Assembly: GCF_003967575.1 (NCBI RefSeq)
Contig: NZ_BIFT01000002.1
Location: forward strand, 744,001 to 808,000
Length of the DNA: 64,000 bases
Source: Dictyobacter alpinus
GTDB taxonomy: Bacteria > Chloroflexota > Ktedonobacteria > Ktedonobacterales > Ktedonobacteraceae
Reading direction: 5' to 3'
In this document: positions 1-8,230 of the stretch, one piece after another
How the letters are laid out: each line of letters starts with the position of its first letter
Position numbering within the stretch: position 1 is the stretch's first letter
Translations under genes and position numbers: made by a program
The notes under the pieces: model-generated
Databases searched by the model: none
What the model saw: only the letters and a program-made list of their open reading frames with translations
What the model was told of the DNA's origin: nothing

Positions 1-239
1 TGATGGTTTGGCTCTACAACAACACTGAAAAAAGCATGTTTGCAGTCATTCTCTTTCATATGATGATCAATGTCTGTGATTTTTCCTTTCCCAATTATGG
101 TTCCTACTACGATCCAGCGATTACTGGAGCAATCATTGCTGTCACGGTTGTGATCGTCACGTTCTTCTGGAGCTCAAAAACCTTAGCGAGCTTTCGGTAT
201 GTCCACCCATACAAAGATGAGAAGAAAGGTACAGTCTAG
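1..239 (+). CDS. CPBP-family intramembrane protease, C-terminal end (5' truncated by window)
   Basis: Only the last ~79 residues are in the window; the gene starts upstream. The visible part has the closing hallmark of the CPBP (CAAX protease / bacteriocin-processing) family: a WLYNNT stretch followed by a membrane helix carrying FHMMINV, whose His is one of the family's metal ligands. Another hydrophobic helix follows and then a basic tail. CPBP proteins are multi-pass membrane enzymes, and many bacterial members have no known substrate. It converges on the exporter at 243 with 3 bases between the stops. The family call rests on one motif. Confidence 0.6.
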   Translation, partial: MVWLYNNTEKSMFAVILFHMMINVCDFSFPNYGSYYDPAITGAIIAVTVVIVTFFWSSKTLASFRYVHPYKDEKKGTV

Positions 240-242
240 TTT

Positions 243-1202
243 TCAAGACCGGCGAGCGGCACGGATGCCAAACATGATCCCGGTGATAATCAACGACGCT
301 CCCAGGAGCTCGAAGAAGCTGGGCAATTGCGTATCAACGACCGCAACGTAGACGAGCACCGTAATGGGCTCGAACACGATCAATTGCCCTGCCAGAGAGA
401 TGGGCAACATCGCGAAGGCTCGATTCCACAGCAACGTTCCTCCCCAGGAAACAACGATACCGAGGATGAGACACCCCACCACAAATGGCAGCAGATGGCT
501 TCCTGACAACAGCAAGGTCTGGAGGTCGAGAGGGACACCGCCACTTCCTCGTGTCAGAGGCAGAGCAAGAATCACCAGGAACAAGGTACTCACGCCAATC
601 ATGGTCGACCATGTTGCTGATGAAAGGTGCGTATGGGTGCGCAGAAAGTGTGTATTGGCGACGGCGTACCAGGTCCACAGCGCCACCGCCATACCAGCAA
701 AGAGGATGCCACAGACGCGTTGTCCAACGGAGGTCTCTGGTAGCGCCTGCCTACCACTCAAGGCATAGAGGTTGATGATCAGCAGTCCAAGAAAAATGAG
801 TATAACGGGCACAATCAGACGGGAGAAGGGATATTCGCGCCGCTTCCAGTTGCCATACAAGGCGACCGTCACCGGTAACGTCCCATTGATGAGTGCTGTA
901 ACTAACGCTCCAACGTCCTGAACGGCGAGGACCAGGAAGAAATAATAGCCGACATTCCCCGTAGCAGCAAAGAGCAAGGCAGTAAACCAGGTCCGGTAAT
1001 CACTTCCCTTCACCTGATGACGAGCGAGCAGAAGAAAAATACAGAGCGATACCAGTCCATATGACAGGTAACGTCCTACCGTGAGTTGGACCGAGGTGAA
1101 GCTCGCTAAACGTTGTGGAATGATGAAGGTGAGCGCACTCAGAACGTTGACTCCGATCCCATAGCAGATGCCCCAAAGTTTTGTATGTGATCGTTGCGTC
1201 AT
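243..1202 (-). CDS. EamA/DMT-superfamily transporter, ten-helix permease
   Basis: About 319 residues, almost entirely hydrophobic, with about ten predicted helices in two repeated halves as in drug/metabolite transporters of the EamA type. The second half carries the usual GQLIVFEPI...V stretch before the last helices. Substrate is not predictable; family members export amino acids, metabolites or drugs. I place the start at the ATG at 1202, preceded by a strong AAGGAGGGAG ribosome site; an in-frame ATG 13 codons upstream lacks one. The gene diverges from a CGNR regulator across a 174-bp gap holding two matched inverted repeats, so that regulator probably controls it. Confidence 0.8.
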   Translation of the reverse strand: MTQRSHTKLWGICYGIGVNVLSALTFIIPQRLASFTSVQLTVGRYLSYGLVSLCIFLLLARHQVKGSDYRTWFTALLFAATGNVGYYFFLVLAVQDVGALVTALINGTLPVTVALYGNWKRREYPFSRLIVPVILIFLGLLIINLYALSGRQALPETSVGQRVCGILFAGMAVALWTWYAVANTHFLRTHTHLSSATWSTMIGVSTLFLVILALPLTRGSGGVPLDLQTLLLSGSHLLPFVVGCLILGIVVSWGGTLLWNRAFAMLPISLAGQLIVFEPITVLVYVAVVDTQLPSFFELLGASLIITGIMFGIRAARRS

Positions 1203-1278
1203 GGCATCTCCCTCCTTGTGATGTCGTGTGCCTGGCTGCATGCGTTTCTCTTCATGCTGTGATCCTTGCCATATTTCA

Positions 1279-1310
1279 TGTCACCTGTTAAAATCAGTTC
1301 ACAGGTGACA
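1279..1310. promoter_or_regulatory. Inverted repeat, candidate operator 1 (CGNR regulator / EamA exporter)
   Basis: TGTCACCTGT at 1279-1288 and its exact reverse complement ACAGGTGACA at 1301-1310, with arm starts 22 bp apart. It lies in the divergent promoter region between exporter and regulator. A second copy with the same geometry follows 50 bp downstream. Binding by the CGNR protein is inferred from position. Confidence 0.6.
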
Positions 1311-1328
1311 CTATTGTAGCGTCTATAC

Positions 1329-1360
1329 TGTTACCTGTCAACAGCATTTTGAAGGTGACA
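1329..1360. promoter_or_regulatory. Inverted repeat, candidate operator 2 (imperfect copy)
   Basis: TGTTACCTGT at 1329-1338 and GAAGGTGACA at 1351-1360. Arm starts are again 22 bp apart and the core ACCTGT/AGGTGACA matches the repeat at 1279-1310. It ends 16 bp before the CGNR start codon, a position suited to autoregulation. Confidence 0.55.
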
Positions 1361-1376
1361 ATCTGGTGAAGACAAC

Positions 1377-2024
1377 ATGATAGATAAACGTGAGAGCCCT
1401 GTTGAGGAACTCAGGCTCGTCGGAGGCAGGCTCTGTCTCGACTTTGCCAATACGATCGATGCACGGAGTAGTACTCACCCTCATGAGTGCTTACACAGCG
1501 CTGCTGACTTGCTCAAATGGAGCCACCATGTCGGCCTGCTGCAAGAAGAGCTTGCCCGGCGTCTCCTTGAGGATGCGAGAGAGCACCCAACAGAAGCCAG
1601 CATGTGGTATGAACAGGCGCTTGCACTAAGAGAAGTGATCTACCGCATCTTCTCTGCAAGTGCCCGTAGAATGAGACCAGGAGCTGACGATCTTGCTCAC
1701 CTGAGCACAACCTATGCCGCCGCACTCATGTACGCCCGCATTGTCCCAGCGCAAGCAGGATTCGCGTGGGTATGGGGTGACGAGGAAAACTGGTACGGCC
1801 ATCTGGTGTGGCTGGTGGCAAAGTCAGCGGTGGAACAGCTCACCTCACAAGACCTTCATCAAGTGAAGGAGTGCCCGGGCAGCAAAGGATGTGGTTGGCT
1901 GTTTCTTGACACCAGTAAGAATGGCAGTCGCCAGTGGTGCAGTATGGAAGGATGCGGGAGCCGTGCCAAGAGGCAAAGGCAATACAGGCGTCAGCGCCGT
2001 GCAATCGCCGAGCCGCTCAGCTAA
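1377..2024 (+). CDS. CGNR zinc-finger transcriptional regulator with ABATE domain
   Basis: 215 residues. The N-terminal two thirds is an ABATE-type ligand/stress domain, recognised by its opening GGRLCLDFANT stretch. The C-terminal ~45 residues form the CGNR zinc finger: a first Cys pair (ECPGSKGCGWLF) and a second (WCSMEGCGS), followed by an Arg-rich DNA-binding tail. The name-giving CGNR reads CGSR here. Family members are DNA-binding regulators, often beside the transporter or enzyme they control. The start codon has only a weak GGTGAAG ribosome site. The divergent exporter and the paired inverted repeats support a role as its local regulator. Confidence 0.8.
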   Translation: MIDKRESPVEELRLVGGRLCLDFANTIDARSSTHPHECLHSAADLLKWSHHVGLLQEELARRLLEDAREHPTEASMWYEQALALREVIYRIFSASARRMRPGADDLAHLSTTYAAALMYARIVPAQAGFAWVWGDEENWYGHLVWLVAKSAVEQLTSQDLHQVKECPGSKGCGWLFLDTSKNGSRQWCSMEGCGSRAKRQRQYRRQRRAIAEPLS

Positions 2025-2258
2025 AGAGAAACACCAGGTGCACCTGAACGCTTTTTTATCGCTTTGCACGTATGGCACATTAGCAAGGTGAGCAACGGCT
2101 CTATGTGAGCCTCAGCCCCATCACGTGATTGGAATTCGTCCCGTCAAACGCGCTCATGACGCGTCAGATCAAATGCAAGCAATGTATCAAGCGCCTCTCC
2201 AGCAAGAAAACAGCGACTGCAGAGAGAGCAGATGAAAAAGCACACCATGTGCTGCCTG

Positions 2259-2699
2259 CTACCGAATGAGTGGAGCCTGCTCCCCACGTGTCCCTTCCAC
2301 CAACCCACCTTCGCGCCGCCAGTATTCAATGCCTCCAAGCATCTCTTTAACCTGGAAACCCAGCGTACTCAGTCTGGCCGCAGCCTTTGTCGCGGCATTG
2401 CAGGCGGGGGACCAGCAATAGATCACCATGGGTAACGCCTTGGAGAAATGGGCGGTAGACTCGGCTGTAATTTTGCGATAGGGCAGGCTGATGGCTCCTG
2501 GAATATGACACTCATCAAAATCCTGCGCGGATCTCGCATCAATGAGTAGAAAACTGTGCTGCCCCCGTTGCAGATCCAGCATAACATCCGAGGCATCCGT
2601 CTCGACAGAGAGTTTAGCGAGAAAGTGGCGTCGGGCCTCATCGGGACTGGCTGGAGGCGTCTCCAGAACTAACGAAAAATGAGAAGTACTTGAACCCAT
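2259..2699 (-). CDS. Rhodanese-like domain protein
   Basis: 146 residues, a single rhodanese domain preceded by ~45 residues. The domain starts at LLIDARSAQDFDECHIPGA, the usual rhodanese opening. The active-site segment is VIYCWSPACNAATKAA, with the persulfide-carrying Cys followed by a loop of the type in small cytosolic sulfurtransferases. It ends in KEMLGGIEYWRREG, the family's closing motif. Likely role: sulfane-sulfur transfer or detoxification in the cytoplasm. The start has a good AAGGAG site 9 bases upstream. It stands alone, convergent with the CGNR gene. Confidence 0.82.
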   Translation of the reverse strand: MGSSTSHFSLVLETPPASPDEARRHFLAKLSVETDASDVMLDLQRGQHSFLLIDARSAQDFDECHIPGAISLPYRKITAESTAHFSKALPMVIYCWSPACNAATKAAARLSTLGFQVKEMLGGIEYWRREGGLVEGTRGEQAPLIR

Positions 2700-3140
2700 A
2701 GCGATACACTCCTTATTATACTGTTCTCAGAGTTGGACGAAGACGCACTGCGTGGTGCATTTGTACTCTACCATAGACGTTCCCATCAGTGGTAGCCATA
2801 GTTTTTGATAACGAATATCAAATTTTTTGATGGAAAAGTACCGCTTCACTCGAGTAGAGCTGACTGGATCATCGCCCGCTCATGCAATCTACGTATAGGG
2901 GCGCGCAAGGATGGAGACGGATGTTTATGAGGATAGTTCACGGAGAGCGTCATGCCGGGCCTCCGTACTCTTAAAGAATGAAAAAATTACTTGCTTCCTT
3001 AAAGCACAACAGCGTACAATGAGCAAGAACGTAATTTGATAGGACAAATCGATCTTAAAGCCTTATTATGAATCAGGCGGCAAAGAAAAAGTGGTAGCGT
3101 CAAAAATCATGCAAGAGAATTTTATGGACAGGAGAATTTT
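2700..3140. other. Intergenic region between divergent rhodanese and methyltransferase genes
   Basis: 441 bases without a convincing gene. It holds a small inverted repeat at 2804-2822 (TTTGATA, 5-base spacer, TATCAAA) that could be an operator for either neighbour. At its right end is a tandem duplication containing the methyltransferase start site. Nothing else stands out. Confidence 0.5.
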
Positions 3141-3145
3141 ATGGA
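3115..3145 (+). repeat. Tandem 17-bp-offset duplication of a start site
   Basis: GAGAATTTTATGGA occurs at 3115-3128 and again at 3132-3145, so an ATG is present twice. The first ATG (3124) is out of frame with the methyltransferase and opens a nine-codon frame ending in TAA at 3151-3153, just inside the gene. The second ATG (3141) has the better ribosome site, AGGAG. The result is an overlapping mini-ORF that may be fortuitous or may tune translation. Confidence 0.6.
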
Positions 3146-3896
3146 TTGGATAAAGCCATTTTACACAAAAAAAAGCGAGTGGTTTGGCCCTTCAGGTGTT
3201 CTTGATCATCATCGAACACGGGCAGCCTCTATCGAAAAGTTTTGTGGCACAGGTCCGAAACGTATTTTGGAACTAGGCGCAGGAGCTGGGGGGACGGCCG
3301 CAGCAATGGCAGATCTTGGGCATACAGTTGTCGCCATCGAGCTCAGTTCGCTTCGCACCACCTATGCCAAAGCACTTGCGGAGGAACCACGCGCGGGATC
3401 ACTCACGATCCTGGAGGCGGACTATTACGAAGTCAATATGGCAGAGAAATTTGATCTTGTCTGCCATTGGGACAGCTTTGGTATGGGAGACGATGAGGAT
3501 CAACGTCGCTTGCTCCAGCGTATTGCGGACGCCTGGCTAGCCCCTGGCGGATGTGTCCTCATGGATATTTTCAGCCCCTGGTGGTGGGCACAGCAAGCAG
3601 GAAAAGTGGAAACAGACAATGAGCCTGGGCTCACACAGAGGTATGATTTTGATCCAATTGGTTGTCGTTTTATTGACCAATGGTGGCCAACCAACGATCA
3701 GAGCCAGATCATTGCCCAGACGGTCCGTTGTTACACGCCTGTTGACCTCACCTTGTTAGTAAAAGGCACCGGACTCGCCATAGAGTTGCTAGAAATTGAT
3801 GACACACCCATCCCTTTGAGCGAAACAAGTACGATGAAACACGCTCTTTGGAACACAGCAAGCTACGTAGCCAAACTTATTCCTGCTGTATCCTAA
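3141..3896 (+). CDS. Class I SAM-dependent methyltransferase
   Basis: 251 residues. The SAM-binding motif I is LELGAGAGGTAAAMADLG near residues 40-57, followed by the acidic strand end VVAIELS, as in Rossmann-fold methyltransferases. VCHWDSFG near residue 107 fits motif IV and APGGCVLMDIFSPWW fits the motif V/VI region. Substrate unknown; the C-terminal half is rich in Trp and Asp, and small-molecule methylation is the default guess. The start at 3141 is chosen over the ATG at 3124, which is out of frame and lacks a good ribosome site. Single gene, ending in a hairpin shared with the convergent cyd operon. Confidence 0.75.
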   Translation: MDWIKPFYTKKSEWFGPSGVLDHHRTRAASIEKFCGTGPKRILELGAGAGGTAAAMADLGHTVVAIELSSLRTTYAKALAEEPRAGSLTILEADYYEVNMAEKFDLVCHWDSFGMGDDEDQRRLLQRIADAWLAPGGCVLMDIFSPWWWAQQAGKVETDNEPGLTQRYDFDPIGCRFIDQWWPTNDQSQIIAQTVRCYTPVDLTLLVKGTGLAIELLEIDDTPIPLSETSTMKHALWNTASYVAKLIPAVS

Positions 3897-3903
3897 CAGA
3901 ACA

Positions 3904-3939
3904 CTATACAAATTCGCGTGTTAAACCGAATTTGTATAG
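3904..3939. terminator. Bidirectional hairpin between methyltransferase and cydB
   Basis: CTATACAAATTCG at 3904-3916 pairs perfectly with 3927-3939 (13 bp, 10-base loop). It lies between convergent genes. No U-tract on either strand, as for most hairpins in this window. Confidence 0.6.
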
Positions 3940-4018
3940 CTCATAGCAAATTTTGGTGACCATGCAGGTTCGTCGAGATGAGGGTACATCTACACGGCTG
4001 TGTACACCAGACAGGCAC

Positions 4019-5062
4019 TCATTCTCTGGCACGATTTGCGATACTCACTTTCCCCCAGAAAAGGCGATAGGTTACGACGAAGTAGATGATGGCCAGCACC
4101 ATCCCAAAAATCCACCAGACCAGTCCGACAGTCTGGCCGTAAGCAGAAGCGGAGGCATTGTGGATCGTCAGACTATGCTCTGTATTCACTGCCGGGAGCA
4201 TTAATGGATAAATACCAAAGGCGGCGCTACTCAGCAGGCCAATGATGAAAGCGCAGGAACTGAAGAAGGAGAGGAGGTCACGTCGCGTGAGATTAAAGTA
4301 TCCCATAGCGACAAGCGCACCAAGCGCGAGAAGGGGAAAGATAAAGCCCCAGGGATGCGCGAAGTAATTGCGGCTGATTTGCGGCTGTACTGCCCATGTA
4401 GCAATCGTGCCAGGGATTGCAAGCACAAAAGAGAGGATGACAAACAGGAGGGCGACTTTCCGTGACCGGGTGCTCAATGGATCGGGAACTTTTACCGCAA
4501 TATAGGTTGCTCCATGCGCAGTCAGTATCGTCAGTGCCAGCAGACCAATCAAAATGGTATACCAATCCAGGATACCCGGGTGTGCACTGAAAGGATTAAA
4601 GTCCGTCCACAGGGCCTCAAAGAAGTAGCCATTCCCATCTAGAGGCACGCCGCGCAACACATTTGCCATGGCTGCTCCATAGAAAATGGTCAGGAGTGTA
4701 CTTCCAATAAAGAAAAGGCCATCCCAAAAAGAGGTCCAGACGGGATTGGGAAAGTGTGAGCGTAATTCGATGGCGATCCCACGCAGCATCAGTAACCACA
4801 ACACGATCATGAGGGGCAGATAAAAACCGCTGAAACTCGATGCATAGAGCAGGGGAAATGAAAAGAACAAGGTGCCACCAGCGGCAATTAACCAGACCTC
4901 ATTCCCATCCCAGACTGGACCAATGGCTCCTATGATCAGGCGGCGATCAGTATCACTTCGTCCTGCGAAGAGGTGTATGATGCCTGCCCCCAAATCAAAG
5001 CCATCCATGACAACATAGGCGGTCAACATCCCACCAACAAGAATAAACCATAATGTTTGCAT
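4019..5062 (-). CDS. cydB: Cytochrome bd ubiquinol oxidase subunit II
   Basis: 347 residues, eight or nine membrane helices. The N-terminus shows the CydB signature: YVVMDGFDLGAG, then IGPVWDGNEVWLI, then FPLLYASSFSGFYLP and RGIAIELRSH. CydB pairs with CydA in the membrane-bound bd oxidase, which reduces O2 to water with quinol electrons without pumping protons. The start overlaps the cydA stop as TAATG, so translation is probably coupled. It is the last gene of a cydD-cydC-cydA-cydB operon. Confidence 0.95.
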   Translation of the reverse strand: MQTLWFILVGGMLTAYVVMDGFDLGAGIIHLFAGRSDTDRRLIIGAIGPVWDGNEVWLIAAGGTLFFSFPLLYASSFSGFYLPLMIVLWLLMLRGIAIELRSHFPNPVWTSFWDGLFFIGSTLLTIFYGAAMANVLRGVPLDGNGYFFEALWTDFNPFSAHPGILDWYTILIGLLALTILTAHGATYIAVKVPDPLSTRSRKVALLFVILSFVLAIPGTIATWAVQPQISRNYFAHPWGFIFPLLALGALVAMGYFNLTRRDLLSFFSSCAFIIGLLSSAAFGIYPLMLPAVNTEHSLTIHNASASAYGQTVGLVWWIFGMVLAIIYFVVTYRLFWGKVSIANRARE

Positions 5063-6459
5063 TAGTTTCCTCCCTGTACTTTGGTCATGGAGCCAAGCAA
5101 GCCTTCAGTTTCCTCATGTTCTGGCAATCCTTGTATTTTGTTTATCTCAGGGCCACGTATCATCTGGGAAACCACCAGGAGGACGTAGAGCAAGCCGAGA
5201 AACAGATAAATTCCCATGAAGCCAATGAGGGTAAAAAGCACATTTCCAGCAGAAACGGTCGCTGAAGATCCCTGAGCTGTATGCAGAAGTCCATACACAA
5301 TCCAGGGCTGACGTCCTAATTCTGTCGTAAACCAACCAGCGGTGGTCGCGATAAAGGGAAAAGGCGTGGCCAGCAGCAACAGCCAGAGAGCCCAGCGCAT
5401 AGTGTAGAGACGCTTTCCCCAGAAACGCAGCAACACTGCCAATCCCATGATAGCAACAAAAAATGTGCCGAGTCCGACCATCACGCGATAACTATAATAG
5501 AGTAGTTCGATGGAATCTGGACGTTGATCGGCTGGAAAATCATTCACCCCTTTTACTTCAGCAGTCCAGCGATGATAGCTCAGAAAACTGAGGGCATATG
5601 GCACGACGATGGCATTATCAAGTTGCCCGGTAGACACATTGGGCTGGCCGATAATCACCAATTCAGCCCCCTGACTCGTCTTGAAAAGCCCTTCCATCGC
5701 GGCAAGCTTGGATGGTTGAGAGAGGGCGACCTGCCGCCCTTCGGCATCACCACTGGGGAAGAGCTGAAAGATGCTTGCCAGTAGTCCCATTACAATGCCA
5801 AGTGTGACAAAAATGCGCCCATACTCCAGGTGTTTATGTGACAGCAAGTAGTAGGCCCCAACCCCGGCCATCACAAAAGAGCCAGTGACGACGGCTGCAC
5901 TCATTGTGTGGGTGTATTGTGGTAGGATCCAGGAATTAAACAATACCGCCCAGTAGTTGGAGATCTCTAACTTGTTCCCTGCAATGGTATAGCCAACGGG
6001 ATGTTGCATCCAGGCATTAGATGCGATAATAAAGCCGCCCGAAGCCCAGGTCCCAAGCCAGACCATCACGGTCGAGAAAAGATGGATTTTCTGTCCAAAG
6101 GCGCGCTCGCCAAAGAGAAAAAGGCCCAGGAAGGCCGATTCAAGAAAAAAGGCGAATGCACCTTCCATCGCTAACGTCTGCGCAATAATGTCGCCCGCAT
6201 AGGCAGAGAAACGTGCCCAGTTGGTCCCGAATTGAAATTCCATGGGTATGCCGGTAACGACACCAACCACAAACGTCACGGCGAATATTTTCCCCCAAAA
6301 GTGGACACTGATATTGAAGCGTTCATCCTTGCGCCAGAGATAGAGCACTTTCAGAATCACTAATAAGAGTGCCAGACCCATCGTGAACTGGGGGAACAAA
6401 TAGTGATAAGAAAGCGTAAATCCAAATTGTAAGCGCGAAAGAATCGTCGATGTATCCAT
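5062..6459 (-). CDS. cydA: Cytochrome bd ubiquinol oxidase subunit I
   Basis: 465 residues from the ATG at 6459, which has a GGGGAGAAG ribosome site; a longer in-frame extension to 6549 would overlap cydC and is rejected. With this start the key residues fall almost exactly on E. coli numbering: His19 (SYHYLFP, haem ligand), Glu99 and Glu107 (AMEGAFAFFLES), His184 (equivalent of haem b558 His186) and a Met in YRVMVGLG matching Met393. The GRQPW motif precedes a short quinol loop, so this is a short-Q-loop enzyme. Bd oxidases have high O2 affinity and tolerate NO and sulfide, which fits the nitrite/NO genes next door. Confidence 0.95.
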   Translation of the reverse strand: MDTSTILSRLQFGFTLSYHYLFPQFTMGLALLLVILKVLYLWRKDERFNISVHFWGKIFAVTFVVGVVTGIPMEFQFGTNWARFSAYAGDIIAQTLAMEGAFAFFLESAFLGLFLFGERAFGQKIHLFSTVMVWLGTWASGGFIIASNAWMQHPVGYTIAGNKLEISNYWAVLFNSWILPQYTHTMSAAVVTGSFVMAGVGAYYLLSHKHLEYGRIFVTLGIVMGLLASIFQLFPSGDAEGRQVALSQPSKLAAMEGLFKTSQGAELVIIGQPNVSTGQLDNAIVVPYALSFLSYHRWTAEVKGVNDFPADQRPDSIELLYYSYRVMVGLGTFFVAIMGLAVLLRFWGKRLYTMRWALWLLLLATPFPFIATTAGWFTTELGRQPWIVYGLLHTAQGSSATVSAGNVLFTLIGFMGIYLFLGLLYVLLVVSQMIRGPEINKIQGLPEHEETEGLLGSMTKVQGGN

Positions 6460-6493
6460 ATACGTATCTTCTCCCCATATGCTTATCGGCCAC

Positions 6494-8230
6494 TCACCCA
6501 AACGTGAGCATGCCGTTTTGTATGTCAAAAAGCCTGCGATACAGGCCATCCTGCATCAACAGGTGCGTGTGGGTGCCCCGCTCTCGAATCCGTCCCTGAT
6601 CAAGCACAATAATCTCGTCCATCTCTTCCATGTTTATGAGGCGATGCGTCATCATGAGAGTCGTACGCCCACCCATCAACCTTGTCAGCGCTTGAAGGAG
6701 TTCTTGCTCTGTCTGCGAATCAAGGTTTGCGGTCACCTCATCAAGAATGAGTAGTGGCGCATTTTTGAGTAAGGCGCGGGCAATGGCGACGCGCTGGCGC
6801 TCACCCCCTGAGAGACGGAGCCCTTGCTCACCTACCCATGTATCCAATCCCTGCGGCAATTGACGCACAAATGTGCCCAGTTGCGCAGTTTCAAGCGCCT
6901 GCTCAATCTCCTGGCTGCTGGCGTTGGGATTCCCGAGCAAAATATTGCCGCGCACAGTATCGTTGAAGAGATAGGTATCCTGATCAACCATACTGATGCA
7001 GGCCCGTATATCCTCTGGCTGATACTGGCGCATATCCTGCCCATCTATGCGTACGGTGCCTTCTGTTGGATCCCAGAAACGCAGGGCCAGACGAGCCAGA
7101 GTGCTCTTGCCAGTGCCGCTAGGACCAACCAGGGCGATACGTTGACCTGATGCGATGCTGAGAGTGATATCATGCAGGATCTCTGCTTCACCGGGTCCGT
7201 AGGCAAACGAGACATGCTCAAAGCTCAACAGGCGTCCCTCAGGTGCTGGCAGAGGCTCAGCAGGTGCAGTGATTGTGGGCTGAGCATCTACCAGTTCAAA
7301 CAGGCGTTTGCCAGCCGCCAGCGAATGGCCCAGAGACTGAAATGCCTGGCCGAGGGGTTGAATGGCTTCAAAACTGGCCAGGATGAGCAGCGCCAGACAG
7401 CCAAGATAAACGCCATTGATTGCTTTAGTCGTTACAAGTGGAATAGCCAGCGCGAGCAGGCTCCATAGCGCGACCTTTGACATCAGGGTAGTAAGTGCCT
7501 GACGTAAACCGGCAATAAGCGCCATACGACGCTGTAGAGAGGCCAGCTGAGCATCTAGCTCCGCAAGTCTGTCTTGTTGTCTGCCAGCCTGTCCGTAAGC
7601 CAGGATATCCTGCACACCCTGGATATCGTCGACTATCAACGTTCTCAGCTCAGCCCGTAGAGCCAGCTGGCGTTTCCCAATAGTACGAGTCAATAGACCT
7701 ACGAGGAGAGGAATACCCAGGCCGGTCACCATGAGAAAGGCAAATGCTACCCAAGCCAACAAGGGACTGAAGATGGCAAACGCATAAAATGTGAGCAGGC
7801 TGATGATCAATGCAACGAGTATTGGTGCAACGGCCCGCAAGTACAGATTTTGTAATTCTTCAATGTCTGCGCTCAAACGCGTCAGGATATCACTACTCCC
7901 ATAGGTCAACACATGGGCAGGCGCAAGTGGTTCAAGGCGGCTGTATACGTCTGCTCTCAGGCGAGCAAGCAAGCGAAATGTCACATTATGCGAGAGCAAG
8001 CGCTCACCATAGCGCGAGGCTGAACGAGAAAGGCTCATCAACCGTACAATAGCACTGGGGAGCACCAGCATGACCATTAAAGGCATGAGAGCAGCCTCGG
8101 CAATAAGGTACGCCGCCATACCGAGGAGAAGCATATTACTTACCACCATGATACAACCCAGCAGTATAGCCAGGATGATCAACCAGCGGAAAGCCAGCAG
8201 GAATGTCAGTAAACGACGCACTGTTTTCAC
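6494..8230 (-). CDS. cydC: Heterodimeric ABC exporter subunit required for cytochrome bd assembly
   Basis: 578 residues: six membrane helices in the first ~310 residues, then an ATPase with Walker A GPSGTGKST, signature LSGGE and Walker B LLILDE followed by TANLD. CydDC exports cysteine/glutathione and is needed for bd oxidase maturation. Its start overlaps the cydD stop by 4 bp, and cydA begins 34 bp after its end, making a cydDCAB operon. The split between C and D rests on order and similarity; both are type IV ABC exporters. Confidence 0.88.
   Translation of the reverse strand: MKTVRRLLTFLLAFRWLIILAILLGCIMVVSNMLLLGMAAYLIAEAALMPLMVMLVLPSAIVRLMSLSRSASRYGERLLSHNVTFRLLARLRADVYSRLEPLAPAHVLTYGSSDILTRLSADIEELQNLYLRAVAPILVALIISLLTFYAFAIFSPLLAWVAFAFLMVTGLGIPLLVGLLTRTIGKRQLALRAELRTLIVDDIQGVQDILAYGQAGRQQDRLAELDAQLASLQRRMALIAGLRQALTTLMSKVALWSLLALAIPLVTTKAINGVYLGCLALLILASFEAIQPLGQAFQSLGHSLAAGKRLFELVDAQPTITAPAEPLPAPEGRLLSFEHVSFAYGPGEAEILHDITLSIASGQRIALVGPSGTGKSTLARLALRFWDPTEGTVRIDGQDMRQYQPEDIRACISMVDQDTYLFNDTVRGNILLGNPNASSQEIEQALETAQLGTFVRQLPQGLDTWVGEQGLRLSGGERQRVAIARALLKNAPLLILDEVTANLDSQTEQELLQALTRLMGGRTTLMMTHRLINMEEMDEIIVLDQGRIRERGTHTHLLMQDGLYRRLFDIQNGMLTFG

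Noticed and set aside
2035..2056. CAGGTGCACCTG palindrome followed by T6 as a classic terminator after the CGNR gene
   Set aside because: The palindrome has no loop bases and would form only a very small hairpin; the T-run is suggestive but too weak to list.
2804..2822. TTTGATA/TATCAAA as an Fnr box upstream of rhodanese
   Set aside because: An Fnr box needs TTGAT-N4-ATCAA; here the gap is 7 bases and no Fnr-type protein with a Cys cluster is in the window.
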